Assembly: GCA_964503615.1 (NCBI GenBank)
Contig: CAZDBA010000015.1
Location: 1 to 45,117, forward strand
From: CAZDBA01 sp964503615
GTDB lineage: Bacteria; Planctomycetota; Planctomycetia; Pirellulales; Pirellulaceae
Reading direction: 5' to 3'
Length of the DNA: 45,117 nucleotides
How positions within the stretch are numbered: position 1 is the first letter of the stretch; each line of letters starts with the position of its first letter. The notes below the pieces were generated by a model. It had not been told where the DNA came from, did no database searches, and saw only the letters and a list, made by a program, of their open reading frames with translations. The position numbers and the translations under genes were made by a program. This document shows, piece by piece, positions 22,109-29,778 of the stretch.

Positions 22109-23428
22109 ATGTCGCTTTTTGAACAATCTGAACGAGCGAATTTGGATCGGGCAAAACCTCTGGCGGCTAGAATGCGCCCTCGGAACCTGGATGAGTTTAT
22201 TGGTCAGGAACATATTCTGGGCGAAGACAAGTTGCTCCGGCGACTGCTGAAGGCTGATCGGCTTGGCTCAATTCTTTTGTTCGGACCGCCTGGTGTCGGC
22301 AAGACCACGCTGGCTCGAATTCTGGCTGACCAGACCAGCCGCCGGTTCCGCCAGTTAAGTGCAATTATGCATGGTGTCAAAGACCTTCGAGCCGTCTTGG
22401 CCGAGGCGAGGGACAATCTGGCGGTAGGGGAGGGTGGAACTCTATTGTTCATCGACGAGATTCACCGTTTCAACAAAGCTCAACAAGATGCAATGTTGGC
22501 CGATGTCGAAGATGGAGTGGTAACACTGGTCGGCGCTACGACTTCAAACCCTTATTTCGCGGTCAATAACGCGTTGGTCAGTCGCAGTCAGGTTTTCCAG
22601 TTCGAACCGCTGACTTTAGACGATATCACGGAGTTGGTAATGCGAGCAATCAACGATTCCCAGCGAGGATTCGGAGATATGCAGATCGAAGTCGAACAAA
22701 ATGCCATCGAGTACTTGAGCAAAGTCTGTGATGGTGACGGCCGTCGTGCCCTTTCGATTCTGGAAACGGCGGTTCTGTCTACAGACGCTCCGGTGTTCCT
22801 AACATCCGAACTGATGCGTGAGGCGACCAGTCATCGCTCGATCCAATACGATGGGACTGGCGATGAGCATTACGATTGTGCCAGCGCATTGATCAAAAGC
22901 ATTCGCGGAAGTGATCCCGACGCAGCTGTTTACTGGTTGGCTCGGATGTTGGCCGGTGGAGAGGAGATTCGTTTCTTGTGTCGCCGATTGATTATTCTGG
23001 CCAGTGAAGACATCGGTAATGCGGACCCACATGCATTGCCCCTGACAGTGGCGTGTAGTGCCGCTTGTGAGCAAATCGGATTGCCAGAATGTCAACTGAC
23101 GCTTTCCCAAACGGTGACTTATCTGGCAGCGGCTCCTAAATCCAATTCTGCCACCGTGGCAATTGGCCGCGCAAAATCAGATATCGAAAACGGACGCGTT
23201 TTGCCGGTTCCTCGGCACTTGCGTGATGCTCACTATGGTGGGGCGAAAGAATTGGGGCACGGCAAAGACTACCAGTACAGTCACAACCACCCCGATGGAT
23301 ACGTCGAACAGGATTATTTGGGCGTGGAGACGACTTACTATGAACCGACCGATCGTGGTTATGAGAAAACGATCCGCGAGCACCTCGATCGCTTGAAAAA
23401 TCGTAAGCCAACCACAGATAAACACTGA
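22109..23428 (+). CDS. rarA: Replication-associated recombination protein A (AAA+ ATPase)
   Basis: A 439-residue clamp-loader-like AAA+ ATPase that acts at stalled replication forks (MgsA/RarA/WRNIP1 family). Walker A GPPGVGKT lies at 59-66 and Walker B LLFIDEIHRF with DE at 116-117; sensor 1 is in LVGATTSNP. The C-terminal region with RFLCRRLIILASEDIGNADPHAL and the YQYSHNHPDGYVEQDYL segment is diagnostic. Length is normal. The last codons and the stop fall inside the left arm of a long inverted repeat, so the final residues (KPTTDKH) are supplied by the repeat. It stands alone on the plus strand with its own upstream gap of 140 bases. Confidence 0.95.
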   Translation: MSLFEQSERANLDRAKPLAARMRPRNLDEFIGQEHILGEDKLLRRLLKADRLGSILLFGPPGVGKTTLARILADQTSRRFRQLSAIMHGVKDLRAVLAEARDNLAVGEGGTLLFIDEIHRFNKAQQDAMLADVEDGVVTLVGATTSNPYFAVNNALVSRSQVFQFEPLTLDDITELVMRAINDSQRGFGDMQIEVEQNAIEYLSKVCDGDGRRALSILETAVLSTDAPVFLTSELMREATSHRSIQYDGTGDEHYDCASALIKSIRGSDPDAAVYWLARMLAGGEEIRFLCRRLIILASEDIGNADPHALPLTVACSAACEQIGLPECQLTLSQTVTYLAAAPKSNSATVAIGRAKSDIENGRVLPVPRHLRDAHYGGAKELGHGKDYQYSHNHPDGYVEQDYLGVETTYYEPTDRGYEKTIREHLDRLKNRKPTTDKH

Positions 23429-23485
23429 TGAACGCAGATAAATGGCTGCCATGTCATCTGTGTTTATCTGAGCCCATCTGTGGTT
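23410..23485. repeat. Inverted repeat overlapping the end of rarA
   Basis: Two 30-base arms, 23410-23439 and 23456-23485, are imperfect inverted copies beginning AACCACAGAT and ending ATCTGTGGTT, with internal short direct units of the form ACAGAT/AACAC. The element resembles a kind of CACAGAT-rich intergenic repeat that I remember from several bacterial phyla. The left arm encodes the final rarA residues and stop codon. On RNA it would form a long hairpin and may act as a terminator. Confidence 0.8.
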
Positions 23486-23500
23486 CTAAAACCCTTCCGC

Positions 23501-23519
23501 TAGAACGCTAGCACTAGCG
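23501..23519. repeat. Short CTAG-rich repeat-like palindrome
   Basis: CGCTAG at 23506-23511 is followed two bases later by CTAGCG, and an imperfect third unit (CGCTAGAA) lies just upstream. The stretch lies in the gap between rarA and the convergent zinc-ribbon gene. I can only say that it is palindromic; it may be part of the adjacent repeat cluster. Confidence 0.3.
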
Positions 23520-23620
23520 AGACGGACCCGCTTGCTACAAACGACCCCTTCTGCGGTGGTTTCAAAAATGACCTGTTCTGAGATTAGCCATTCACGTAAT
23601 CTCTCGGCAAGGTTTCGGGT

Positions 23621-23866
23621 TCAGCGTAGCCATCCAGCCAGGATGGGCAGTACTAACCCGATCAGAGTCAAAATGGCAATCACGATCATTAGCTTTTGAA
23701 ACCAAACTGGCTTGGAAGCAAATGGACCAGCCGTCGCGACAATGTACTCGCCGCAGTGAGGGCATTTCTCGGCGTCTTCGTAGACATCGTGACCACAATT
23801 CGGACATGCAACTGTGTAGGTCTGATCGTCATCCCAATCGTTTTCGTAATCTTCATCCCAACTCAT
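23621..23866 (-). CDS. Small zinc-ribbon membrane protein
   Basis: An 81-residue protein: acidic N-terminus (SWDEDYENDWDDD), a zinc ribbon with ACPNCGHDVYEDAEKCPHCGEYI (two CxxC pairs about 13 apart, at roughly 20-38) and a C-terminal transmembrane helix (MIVIAILTLIGLVLPILAGW). Such tail-anchored zinc ribbons are common and have no known enzymatic role. I chose the ATG at 23866; a longer frame to 23944 overlaps the upstream region of the divergent LysM gene and adds residues without resemblance. It converges with rarA. Confidence 0.75.
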   Translation of the reverse strand: MSWDEDYENDWDDDQTYTVACPNCGHDVYEDAEKCPHCGEYIVATAGPFASKPVWFQKLMIVIAILTLIGLVLPILAGWLR

Positions 23867-23970
23867 CGATAATCCTGAAAATTCAAATGCATTGAACGCA
23901 AATGGCGTGCGGACTGGTTTTAAAACGCTGCCTACTTGTTTCAAATCACATCAACTGATTATCGCTGGTC

Positions 23971-23977
23971 AAGGAGG
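23971..23977 (+). promoter_or_regulatory. Strong Shine-Dalgarno site deciding a GTG start
   Basis: AAGGAGG lies 6 bases before the GTG at 23984 of the LysM gene. Strong sites like this are rare in the window, so it is good evidence for the GTG start instead of the TTG at 23936. Confidence 0.8.
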
Positions 23978-23983
23978 ACCGAC

Positions 23984-25318
23984 GTGCATTCGCTCAAAAA
24001 CACTTTTGTCGCCGTAGTTTTGTTAGGTGTATCTTATTTCGTATACGACGGAATTACCAAGCCTGACCAGCCGCTCAATGCTGCTCCGGGAGAGGGCATT
24101 GATCTCGAAATTCCGGATGTCGAGCAATTGGCTGAGATGGCGAAAGAAACCGGAGCGAACTACGGTGCCAAAATCGGTGATCTCATTCGTCCGATTTCTG
24201 AGAAAGTCTCAGAGCTAAAGGTGCCGAATTTGGGCGACTTTAGCGATCGACCAAGCTCGTTCAATCCACGCTCGAATTTGTCTGGTGGACAAACGACCCC
24301 TCCCCCAACACGAAATAGGGGTTTCAAAGCTCCACCGCTTACAGCCTCAACAACTCCAACGGCTCCTCCACGCGTTCAGCCCAAATTGACTGCGCCCTCG
24401 TTCCCGACACCGAATACTGGCAACCAATTCAGGCCCCGCGCTGACTTTCAAAGTAACCCGACAACTTCGGCGCCGATCCCGAGACCTGAAACCAAGTCGA
24501 ATCCTGATTTCATCGCTCAAAGCGAATTGACCGCTGTGGCACCCCGTGCGTTTCCAGCCAAGCAAGCTTTTCTGCCAACTTCACCCTATAATCCGGAGAA
24601 CGAGATTCAGCAGACTGGAAATTTTGTCGCCACCCAGCCTGCTCCGGCTGCCACTGCGCCTGTTATGACTCCAGCTGATTTGAATTCAGCTTGGCCAAAA
24701 GTCGACGAACTTGTTAAACAAGGTCGTTATCGAAGTGCGTTGGAAACGTTGTCTCCGTTTTACAACCTAAATGGAATCTCTGACGCGGAAAGTGCCAACC
24801 TGTTGGAATGGTTGGACGGATTGGCAGGTAAAGTCATTTACAGCTCGGAGCACAATTTGGCTCGAATCGCTTACGTTGTTCAACCGAACGATTCATTGCA
24901 GTCGATCGCTGAACAATGGAACGTACCCCCGCAGTTGATCTACAATATCAACCAAGAAAAGATCGCCAATCCACTGACTTTGATGCCTGGCAACGAGCTA
25001 AAAGTTGTCCAAGGCCCGTTTCACGCACAGCTGGATACCCGCAGCAATACGTTAACGCTGTTCCTGAACAATATGTATGCGGGACGGTTTTCGGCAAAGG
25101 TTGGTACGGCCAAACCGGGTAACTATCAAGTCCGCTCGAAAACGGCCTCGGGTGATCCTTTAGGCAGTTTTCTGCTTTCGCTGTCCGATCCCTCTACGGG
25201 CAATCGTAGCAGCATGCATACTTCATCCGGCCTTCAAGACAGTATTGGGCTCAGTGCTTCTGATGCCGAAGATCTCTTCGGAATTCTATCTGTCGGATCC
25301 GAAGTGACGATCAAATAG
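23984..25318 (+). CDS. LysM protein with YkuD-like domain lacking the catalytic cysteine
   Basis: A 444-residue protein with an N-terminal membrane anchor (TFVAVVLLGVSYFVYDGI, about 6-23), a long Pro/Thr/Ser-rich linker (about 85-240), a helical part and a LysM domain (about 296-342, YVVQPNDSLQSIAEQWNVPP to LMPGNELKVV), which binds glycan strands. The final 100 residues resemble an L,D-transpeptidase (YkuD) domain: YAGRFSAKVGTAKPGNYQV, SMHTSSGLQDSIG and DAEDLFGILSVGSEVTI. In active enzymes the S-H-G-C-x-x-M block follows; here SIGLSAS replaces it and the domain has no cysteine at all. It would bind peptidoglycan without cross-linking it. The GTG start is set by the AAGGAGG site. It is divergent from the zinc-ribbon gene. 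Confidence 0.85.
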   Translation: MHSLKNTFVAVVLLGVSYFVYDGITKPDQPLNAAPGEGIDLEIPDVEQLAEMAKETGANYGAKIGDLIRPISEKVSELKVPNLGDFSDRPSSFNPRSNLSGGQTTPPPTRNRGFKAPPLTASTTPTAPPRVQPKLTAPSFPTPNTGNQFRPRADFQSNPTTSAPIPRPETKSNPDFIAQSELTAVAPRAFPAKQAFLPTSPYNPENEIQQTGNFVATQPAPAATAPVMTPADLNSAWPKVDELVKQGRYRSALETLSPFYNLNGISDAESANLLEWLDGLAGKVIYSSEHNLARIAYVVQPNDSLQSIAEQWNVPPQLIYNINQEKIANPLTLMPGNELKVVQGPFHAQLDTRSNTLTLFLNNMYAGRFSAKVGTAKPGNYQVRSKTASGDPLGSFLLSLSDPSTGNRSSMHTSSGLQDSIGLSASDAEDLFGILSVGSEVTIK

Positions 25319-25325
25319 CTTCCCC

Positions 25326-25352
25326 AGCCTGCTTCGGATACGAATGCAGGCT
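25326..25352 (+). terminator. Hairpin after the LysM gene
   Basis: AGCCTGC at 25326-25332 pairs perfectly with GCAGGCT at 25346-25352 around a 13-base loop, starting 8 bases after the stop codon. There is no T-run, so it may be a weak terminator or part of a repeat. Confidence 0.4.
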
Positions 25353-25514
25353 CACCGCAGCGAAGTCAGTTCATTTTGGAAAGTGACGGCAGGACGAAAT
25401 AGAATCGACTGCCTTACAGCTTCGCGGCGAAAGGCGTTGTGAACTTGGCCACCTTCGCTTCTGCGCCTCTTGCTCACCTGCAAAGTAGTGTAAAATCTGT
25501 GCGATGATGTTTGT

Positions 25515-27476
25515 GTGAATATCAAAGTCCAGTTTTTCGATTTCGCTGCCCCGGGTTCTGATGTGAAAACTCCAGTTACTACTTCTTCGGTCATTCTTCC
25601 GCTCGCTATAAAAACGGCATTGGTAGGATTCGTTTGTCTTTGCAACTTCAACTCTGTAGCCCATGCTCAGCAGTTGGATCGTCGCAGCTACATCCGGGCG
25701 AACTATGTAAAGAATGAGGTCAAGGTTCCGGCTCGCGATGGCAAACTGTTACATACTGTCATCTATGCACCCAAGGATCAGACCAAAGACTATCCGATAA
25801 TGATGATCCGATCGCCCTACAGTTGCCGGCCGTACGGCGCTGAGATGGCGGCTCGGATCGGGCCCTCGGAAACGATGGAGCGTGAAGGATACATCTTTGT
25901 CAAACAAGACGTACGAGGTCGTTGGAACAGCGAAGGAAGCTATGACAACATGCGACCGCATGTACCCGGTGATAAGGCAATCGACGAAAGTTCGGATACT
26001 TATGACACGGTCGAGTGGTTGATTAAAAACGTGGCCCACAACAACGGCAAAGTCGGACAGTGGGGAATCTCCTATCCGGGCTTTTACACTGCGGCAGCTT
26101 TACCCGAACACCATCCGGCGTTAGTGGCCGCTTCGCCTCAAGCGCCCATTAGCGATTTTTACTTTGATGACTTTCATCACAACGGAGCTTATTTACTGAG
26201 CTATTTCTCAGCCACTGCGGTCTTTGGTTACCAACATGATGGACCAACCACCGAGCAATGGTACCCGATGATCCAGCCCAGTTCGCAAGACGCTTGGCAG
26301 TTCTACACAATGCTTGGCCCACTCAGTAACGCGAGCAAGTATTACGGTGAAGACAATTTCTTCTGGCAGCAACTGGTAGAACACCCTAACTACGACGAGT
26401 TCTGGCAAAGTCGTTCGATTCTGCCCCATCTCAAGAACATTAAAACGAACGTAATGACCGTGGGCGGCTGGTACGACGCGGAAGATCTTTACGGCCCTTT
26501 GAACATTTACCGTGAGATTGAAAAAAACAATCCGGACACGTTTAACTGTTTGGTGATGGGACCTTGGTCGCACGGCGATTGGGCAAGCAAGACACCCAAC
26601 GCGGTCGTCGGCAATCTTGGTTTTGGACAAAATGTTTCCGAGTTTTATCAGACTCAGGTCGAAGCGCCCTTCTTTCGGCACTTCCTCAAAGGCGAAGGCA
26701 AAGGGCCTGAGTTCGAAGGTTTGGTCTATGACACTGGAAAACGGAAATGGGATGCGTTCAAACATTGGCCACCCGCCACTGCCGAAACGAAGAAAATGTA
26801 CCTTCGCTCTGGCGGAAGGCTGTCATGGGATCCGCCGGCAGCGGCCGAAGTAGGATCGACCAAGTTCGTTAGCGACCCGAACGATCCCGTTCCCTACCGC
26901 GAGCGTCAAAATATCACAATGCGGTTCACACCTCGGCCCTATATGACCGATGACCAACGGTTTGCTTCTCGTCGCGATGATGTGCTGGTGTTCGAAACAG
27001 AGGTCTTAACTGAAGAATTGACGATCTCAGGTGAGATCCTTGCCAATCTGGTTGTAGCGACCGATCAGTCCGCCGCCGACTGGGTCGTCAAAGTGATTGA
27101 TGTCTTTCCCGAAAACCAACCTTGGATCGCCGGTTCGGCTCCGGGAACTCAGCTAGGTGGTTACCAGCAAATGGTGCGGAGTGAAGTGATTCGCGGACGA
27201 TTCCGCAACGGCTTTGAAAAACCAGAGCCGTTTGTACCGAACGAAGTTGCTCAAGTCCCGTTGCCGATTCAAGATATTCATCACACGTTTAAACCGGGCC
27301 ACAAGATGATGATTCATGTGCAAAGCACCTGGTTCCCACTCATCGACCGCAATCCACAAAAGTACGTCGACAACATCTTCAAGGCCAAAGTGGAAGACTT
27401 TGTCCGCGCCAACCATACGGTTTTCCATGAACCTGATAACGCATCAAACGTTGAATTTAAGGTGTTGAAAAAGTAG
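25515..27476 (+). CDS. CocE/NonD-family serine hydrolase (X-Pro dipeptidyl-peptidase-like)
   Basis: A 653-residue secreted hydrolase. The signal peptide (LPLAIKTALVGFVCLCNFNSVAHAQ) ends near 52. The alpha/beta-hydrolase domain has KVPARDGKLLHTVIYAP, the nucleophile elbow GQWGISYPG (Ser about 184), the acid in GGWYDAEDLYG and the histidine in MGPWSHGDW. The C-terminal beta-sandwich (about 400-653), with VLVFETEVLTEELTISGEI and ADWVVKVIDVFP, is the domain typical for CocE, glutaryl-7-ACA acylase and X-Pro peptidases. It would cut esters, amides or peptides outside the cytoplasm; substrate is unknown. GTG at 25515 is used, but a GTG at 25563 gives a more normal signal peptide. It converges with cobB. 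Confidence 0.88.
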   Translation: MNIKVQFFDFAAPGSDVKTPVTTSSVILPLAIKTALVGFVCLCNFNSVAHAQQLDRRSYIRANYVKNEVKVPARDGKLLHTVIYAPKDQTKDYPIMMIRSPYSCRPYGAEMAARIGPSETMEREGYIFVKQDVRGRWNSEGSYDNMRPHVPGDKAIDESSDTYDTVEWLIKNVAHNNGKVGQWGISYPGFYTAAALPEHHPALVAASPQAPISDFYFDDFHHNGAYLLSYFSATAVFGYQHDGPTTEQWYPMIQPSSQDAWQFYTMLGPLSNASKYYGEDNFFWQQLVEHPNYDEFWQSRSILPHLKNIKTNVMTVGGWYDAEDLYGPLNIYREIEKNNPDTFNCLVMGPWSHGDWASKTPNAVVGNLGFGQNVSEFYQTQVEAPFFRHFLKGEGKGPEFEGLVYDTGKRKWDAFKHWPPATAETKKMYLRSGGRLSWDPPAAAEVGSTKFVSDPNDPVPYRERQNITMRFTPRPYMTDDQRFASRRDDVLVFETEVLTEELTISGEILANLVVATDQSAADWVVKVIDVFPENQPWIAGSAPGTQLGGYQQMVRSEVIRGRFRNGFEKPEPFVPNEVAQVPLPIQDIHHTFKPGHKMMIHVQSTWFPLIDRNPQKYVDNIFKAKVEDFVRANHTVFHEPDNASNVEFKVLKK

Positions 27477-27481
27477 TTCCG

Positions 27482-27535
27482 GATAGAATTGCGTTCTATC
27501 TTGACAACGGACGGAGTCGGCAGCCAAGCTGACTC
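27482..27535. terminator. Two hairpins between the CocE-type hydrolase and cobB
   Basis: GATAGAA at 27482-27488 pairs perfectly with TTCTATC at 27494-27500 (5-base loop), starting 5 bases after the hydrolase stop. A second stem pairs GAGTCGGC at 27514-27521 with GCTGACTC at 27528-27535 (one G-U). Convergent genes end on either side, so these are good terminator candidates. Confidence 0.55.
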
Positions 27536-27549
27536 AGCCCGCTTACTAA

Positions 27550-28260
27550 TTATAACTTCAACAATTCATCAACAAAGTTCGGTACGATATTGGTCGCTGG
27601 TCCGTACCGGCCTTCTTGAAAACTGGATCCGTTGTTTGACTCTTCAAGGTTCAGGGTAACGGTTCTCGCGCCGACTGCGTTGGCTACGCTGACAAAACCA
27701 GCAGCGGGGTAGACTGCTCCGGAAGTTCCAATCGAAACAAATAGATCACAGCATCGAAGCGCCGTTTCGATTCGCTCCATTTCAAACGGCATCTCGCCAA
27801 ACCAAACGATATGAGGACGCAATGAGCCCGCGTGATTGCAATTGCTGCACGGGGTAGTTGATAACAGATCTGCTCTGATTTCTGAAACCTCGCCGCATCG
27901 CTTACAGCGCTTCTTCAACAACTCGCCGTGAATATGGATCAAATTGGTACTGCCGGCGCGTTCGTGCAGGTCATCAATATTTTGAGTTACCAATAGGAAT
28001 TCGCCGGGGTATTCCCGTTCCAGCCGCGCGAGAGCGACATGCGCTGCGTTCTCTTTCACCGCGTCAGAAAGTAACTGCTGCCGACGTTGGTTGTAAAATT
28101 CCAGTACTAAATCAGGATTCCGATCAAAACCAACGGGCGAAGCGACTTCTTCGATCGCATGGTTCTCCCACAAACCGTTACTATCGCGAAAAGTCTTAAT
28201 CCCTGATTCCGCTGAGACTCCAGCTCCCGTCAAAACAACGATTCGTTCGTATTTACTCAT
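27550..28260 (-). CDS. cobB: NAD-dependent protein deacylase, sirtuin (class III)
   Basis: A 236-residue sirtuin that removes acyl groups from lysine using NAD. GAGVSAESGI, FRDSNGLW, TQNIDDLHERAG and the catalytic histidine in HIHGELL are present, with two zinc CxxC pairs (CKRCGE and CSNCNH) and GTSGAVYPAAGFV. The segment EFYNQRRQQL carries the Tyr and Arg (Y-x-x-R) that in E. coli CobB and human SIRT5 favour succinyl and malonyl groups; here this is inference. The ATG at 28260 gives the family start; a GTG at 28275 adds five residues. Targets could include acetyl-CoA synthetase, known for CobB elsewhere. Confidence 0.95.
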   Translation of the reverse strand: MSKYERIVVLTGAGVSAESGIKTFRDSNGLWENHAIEEVASPVGFDRNPDLVLEFYNQRRQQLLSDAVKENAAHVALARLEREYPGEFLLVTQNIDDLHERAGSTNLIHIHGELLKKRCKRCGEVSEIRADLLSTTPCSNCNHAGSLRPHIVWFGEMPFEMERIETALRCCDLFVSIGTSGAVYPAAGFVSVANAVGARTVTLNLEESNNGSSFQEGRYGPATNIVPNFVDELLKL

Positions 28261-28367
28261 GCGTAGGTGTGCCACGTTGTGAAGTGGTTTCTATCTTCTT
28301 CTACTCGACCAGTGAATTGTAATGGACACAACCCACTTGGAACGGTTCGGGTGCAATTTTAATTGGA

Positions 28368-28423
28368 AACCCGACGCTTTAGCGAGAACCGGCTTGCCTT
28401 CGTCCTTGCTTACGCTGCGGGTT
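28368..28423. repeat. Planctomycete-type intergenic repeat (VTRSVSK element)
   Basis: Imperfect inverted arms AACCCGACGCTTTAGCGAG (28368-28386) and GCTTACGCTGCGGGTT (28408-28423) flank a short core. Read on the minus strand it encodes VTRSVSKDEG, a phrase I recall from many spurious short proteins in planctomycete genomes. It makes up most of an apparent 78-codon frame at 28291-28527 that I do not accept as a gene. Confidence 0.6.
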
Positions 28424-28527
28424 ACCATTTCAAAAGCTCGCGCATATAAGGATGTTTCCATAGGCTCATGGCTATAGCTAGATGCTGTCGCTCCTTCGGA
28501 GCCTAACCAGGTTCTAGTATCCGACAC

Positions 28528-29631
28528 TCAGTCGGTTTGGTTTGATAGCGCGAACAGCTTGAACTCCTGTTTCGTCATGGTGATATTCGCCATGTTGCGC
28601 ATCACCAAAGCACTATCCGATACATCATCCTTTTTGCCAATTTGAAGGATATTGTTAATGTTCAAGGCGAGCACGAACAGTACGAATACCAAACACAGAC
28701 CTTGGCAACCGCGTTGGAGACCCGGGTTTTCCTCCAACTGATCGACTTCAAATTGGTCTGGACGCCCAAGAGCCATATTCCAAACTAAACTTGGAACAAA
28801 AATGATCCAAACGGCCAAGGATACGAAAGGGAAAATCCCGGTGGAGAACATAACGGCGATTGAAATATGGGTTACTAAAATAAACGCCACCATCACTCCG
28901 CGCCAGAACTGGTGGACGTAGGGGACGAACAGCAAAACTGTTCCGAGAATCTCCACAGCCAATACCAGTGGAATAAACCAGCCCAGTACGGTCGGTTGCT
29001 CGACCACCGAACTTCCGAACCAGTCATCCAGCCTCAAAGCGCGAGCAAGACTGGTACCATCCCAGCCGGTGAACAACTTGGTAAGGCCCGAAAAAAAGTA
29101 GACATAGGCAAGTTGAAGCATGATTCCAGCGGTCCCAAACGAGACCACAGACCATTTGGCCGGACGAGGGTCGCGGTATTGCGAAGTGTCTACCGACCAA
29201 CAACTGCCCCAAGGCAAAAACAACCCCCAGAACAAAACCATTCGTAAAAGGTCATATCCTGGCGCGGATCCTAATGGATTGTCGACCTGAAATGACCAAG
29301 TCAAAACGAGACAGGCAGCGGTTGCAAAGAAAGTCTTGAAGCCAACCAACAAACAAATTGAGGCAACGATGTTGATCCCTGCGCAAAACCACTGCCAAAT
29401 TGAACCATGGCCTAACCAATAAACCGACCACAGAGTCCCTTTATTTGGGTTATTCCAGTGGCCTCGTCGGATCGAATTCTCAACGGTTTCCGGTTCCTGC
29501 AAAGCATAAATAGCAACAACGAAAACGATCGCTGCAATCAAGATGCGAACAACAGCCAATGCGCGGGCATCGATAGCGAATAGGTCACGAATAAATCCGT
29601 ACGTTTGAGTGCGTTTGAATTCGTTGGCCAT
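28528..29631 (-). CDS. HTTM-domain membrane protein, probably C-terminally short
   Basis: A 367-residue protein of the HTTM family (horizontally transferred transmembrane domain, related to vitamin K-dependent gamma-carboxylase). Family features: ALAVVRILIAAIVFVV, the WSVYWLGHGSIWQW helix region, VDNPLGSAPGYDLLRMVLFW and LAYVYFFSGLTKLFTGWDGTSLARAL. About eight helices are visible. Family members usually continue past a final QxWxMFAP-like motif into a soluble domain; here QEFKLFALSNQTD is followed at once by a stop (TGA) and a repeat. This suggests natural loss of the C-terminal domain. Function of bacterial HTTM proteins is unknown. ATG at 29631. Confidence 0.85.
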   Translation of the reverse strand: MANEFKRTQTYGFIRDLFAIDARALAVVRILIAAIVFVVAIYALQEPETVENSIRRGHWNNPNKGTLWSVYWLGHGSIWQWFCAGINIVASICLLVGFKTFFATAACLVLTWSFQVDNPLGSAPGYDLLRMVLFWGLFLPWGSCWSVDTSQYRDPRPAKWSVVSFGTAGIMLQLAYVYFFSGLTKLFTGWDGTSLARALRLDDWFGSSVVEQPTVLGWFIPLVLAVEILGTVLLFVPYVHQFWRGVMVAFILVTHISIAVMFSTGIFPFVSLAVWIIFVPSLVWNMALGRPDQFEVDQLEENPGLQRGCQGLCLVFVLFVLALNINNILQIGKKDDVSDSALVMRNMANITMTKQEFKLFALSNQTD

Positions 29632-29778
29632 CTGATCGATTTCGAATGGAAGGGCGACTTCCGATTAATGTAGATTTGCGCTCGATAACCATCATCCACT
29701 ACCAACCAACGGTGGTTGAAACGAAGATATTACAGAAAGGGCTTGCGATTCGAACACTAAGAAAGGAAAAGGGAAAGA

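Noticed and set aside
28291..28527. 78-codon open frame downstream of the HTTM gene
   Set aside because: Starts at a GTG touching the HTTM stop, and most of it is the translated VTRSVSK intergenic repeat; no family resemblance.
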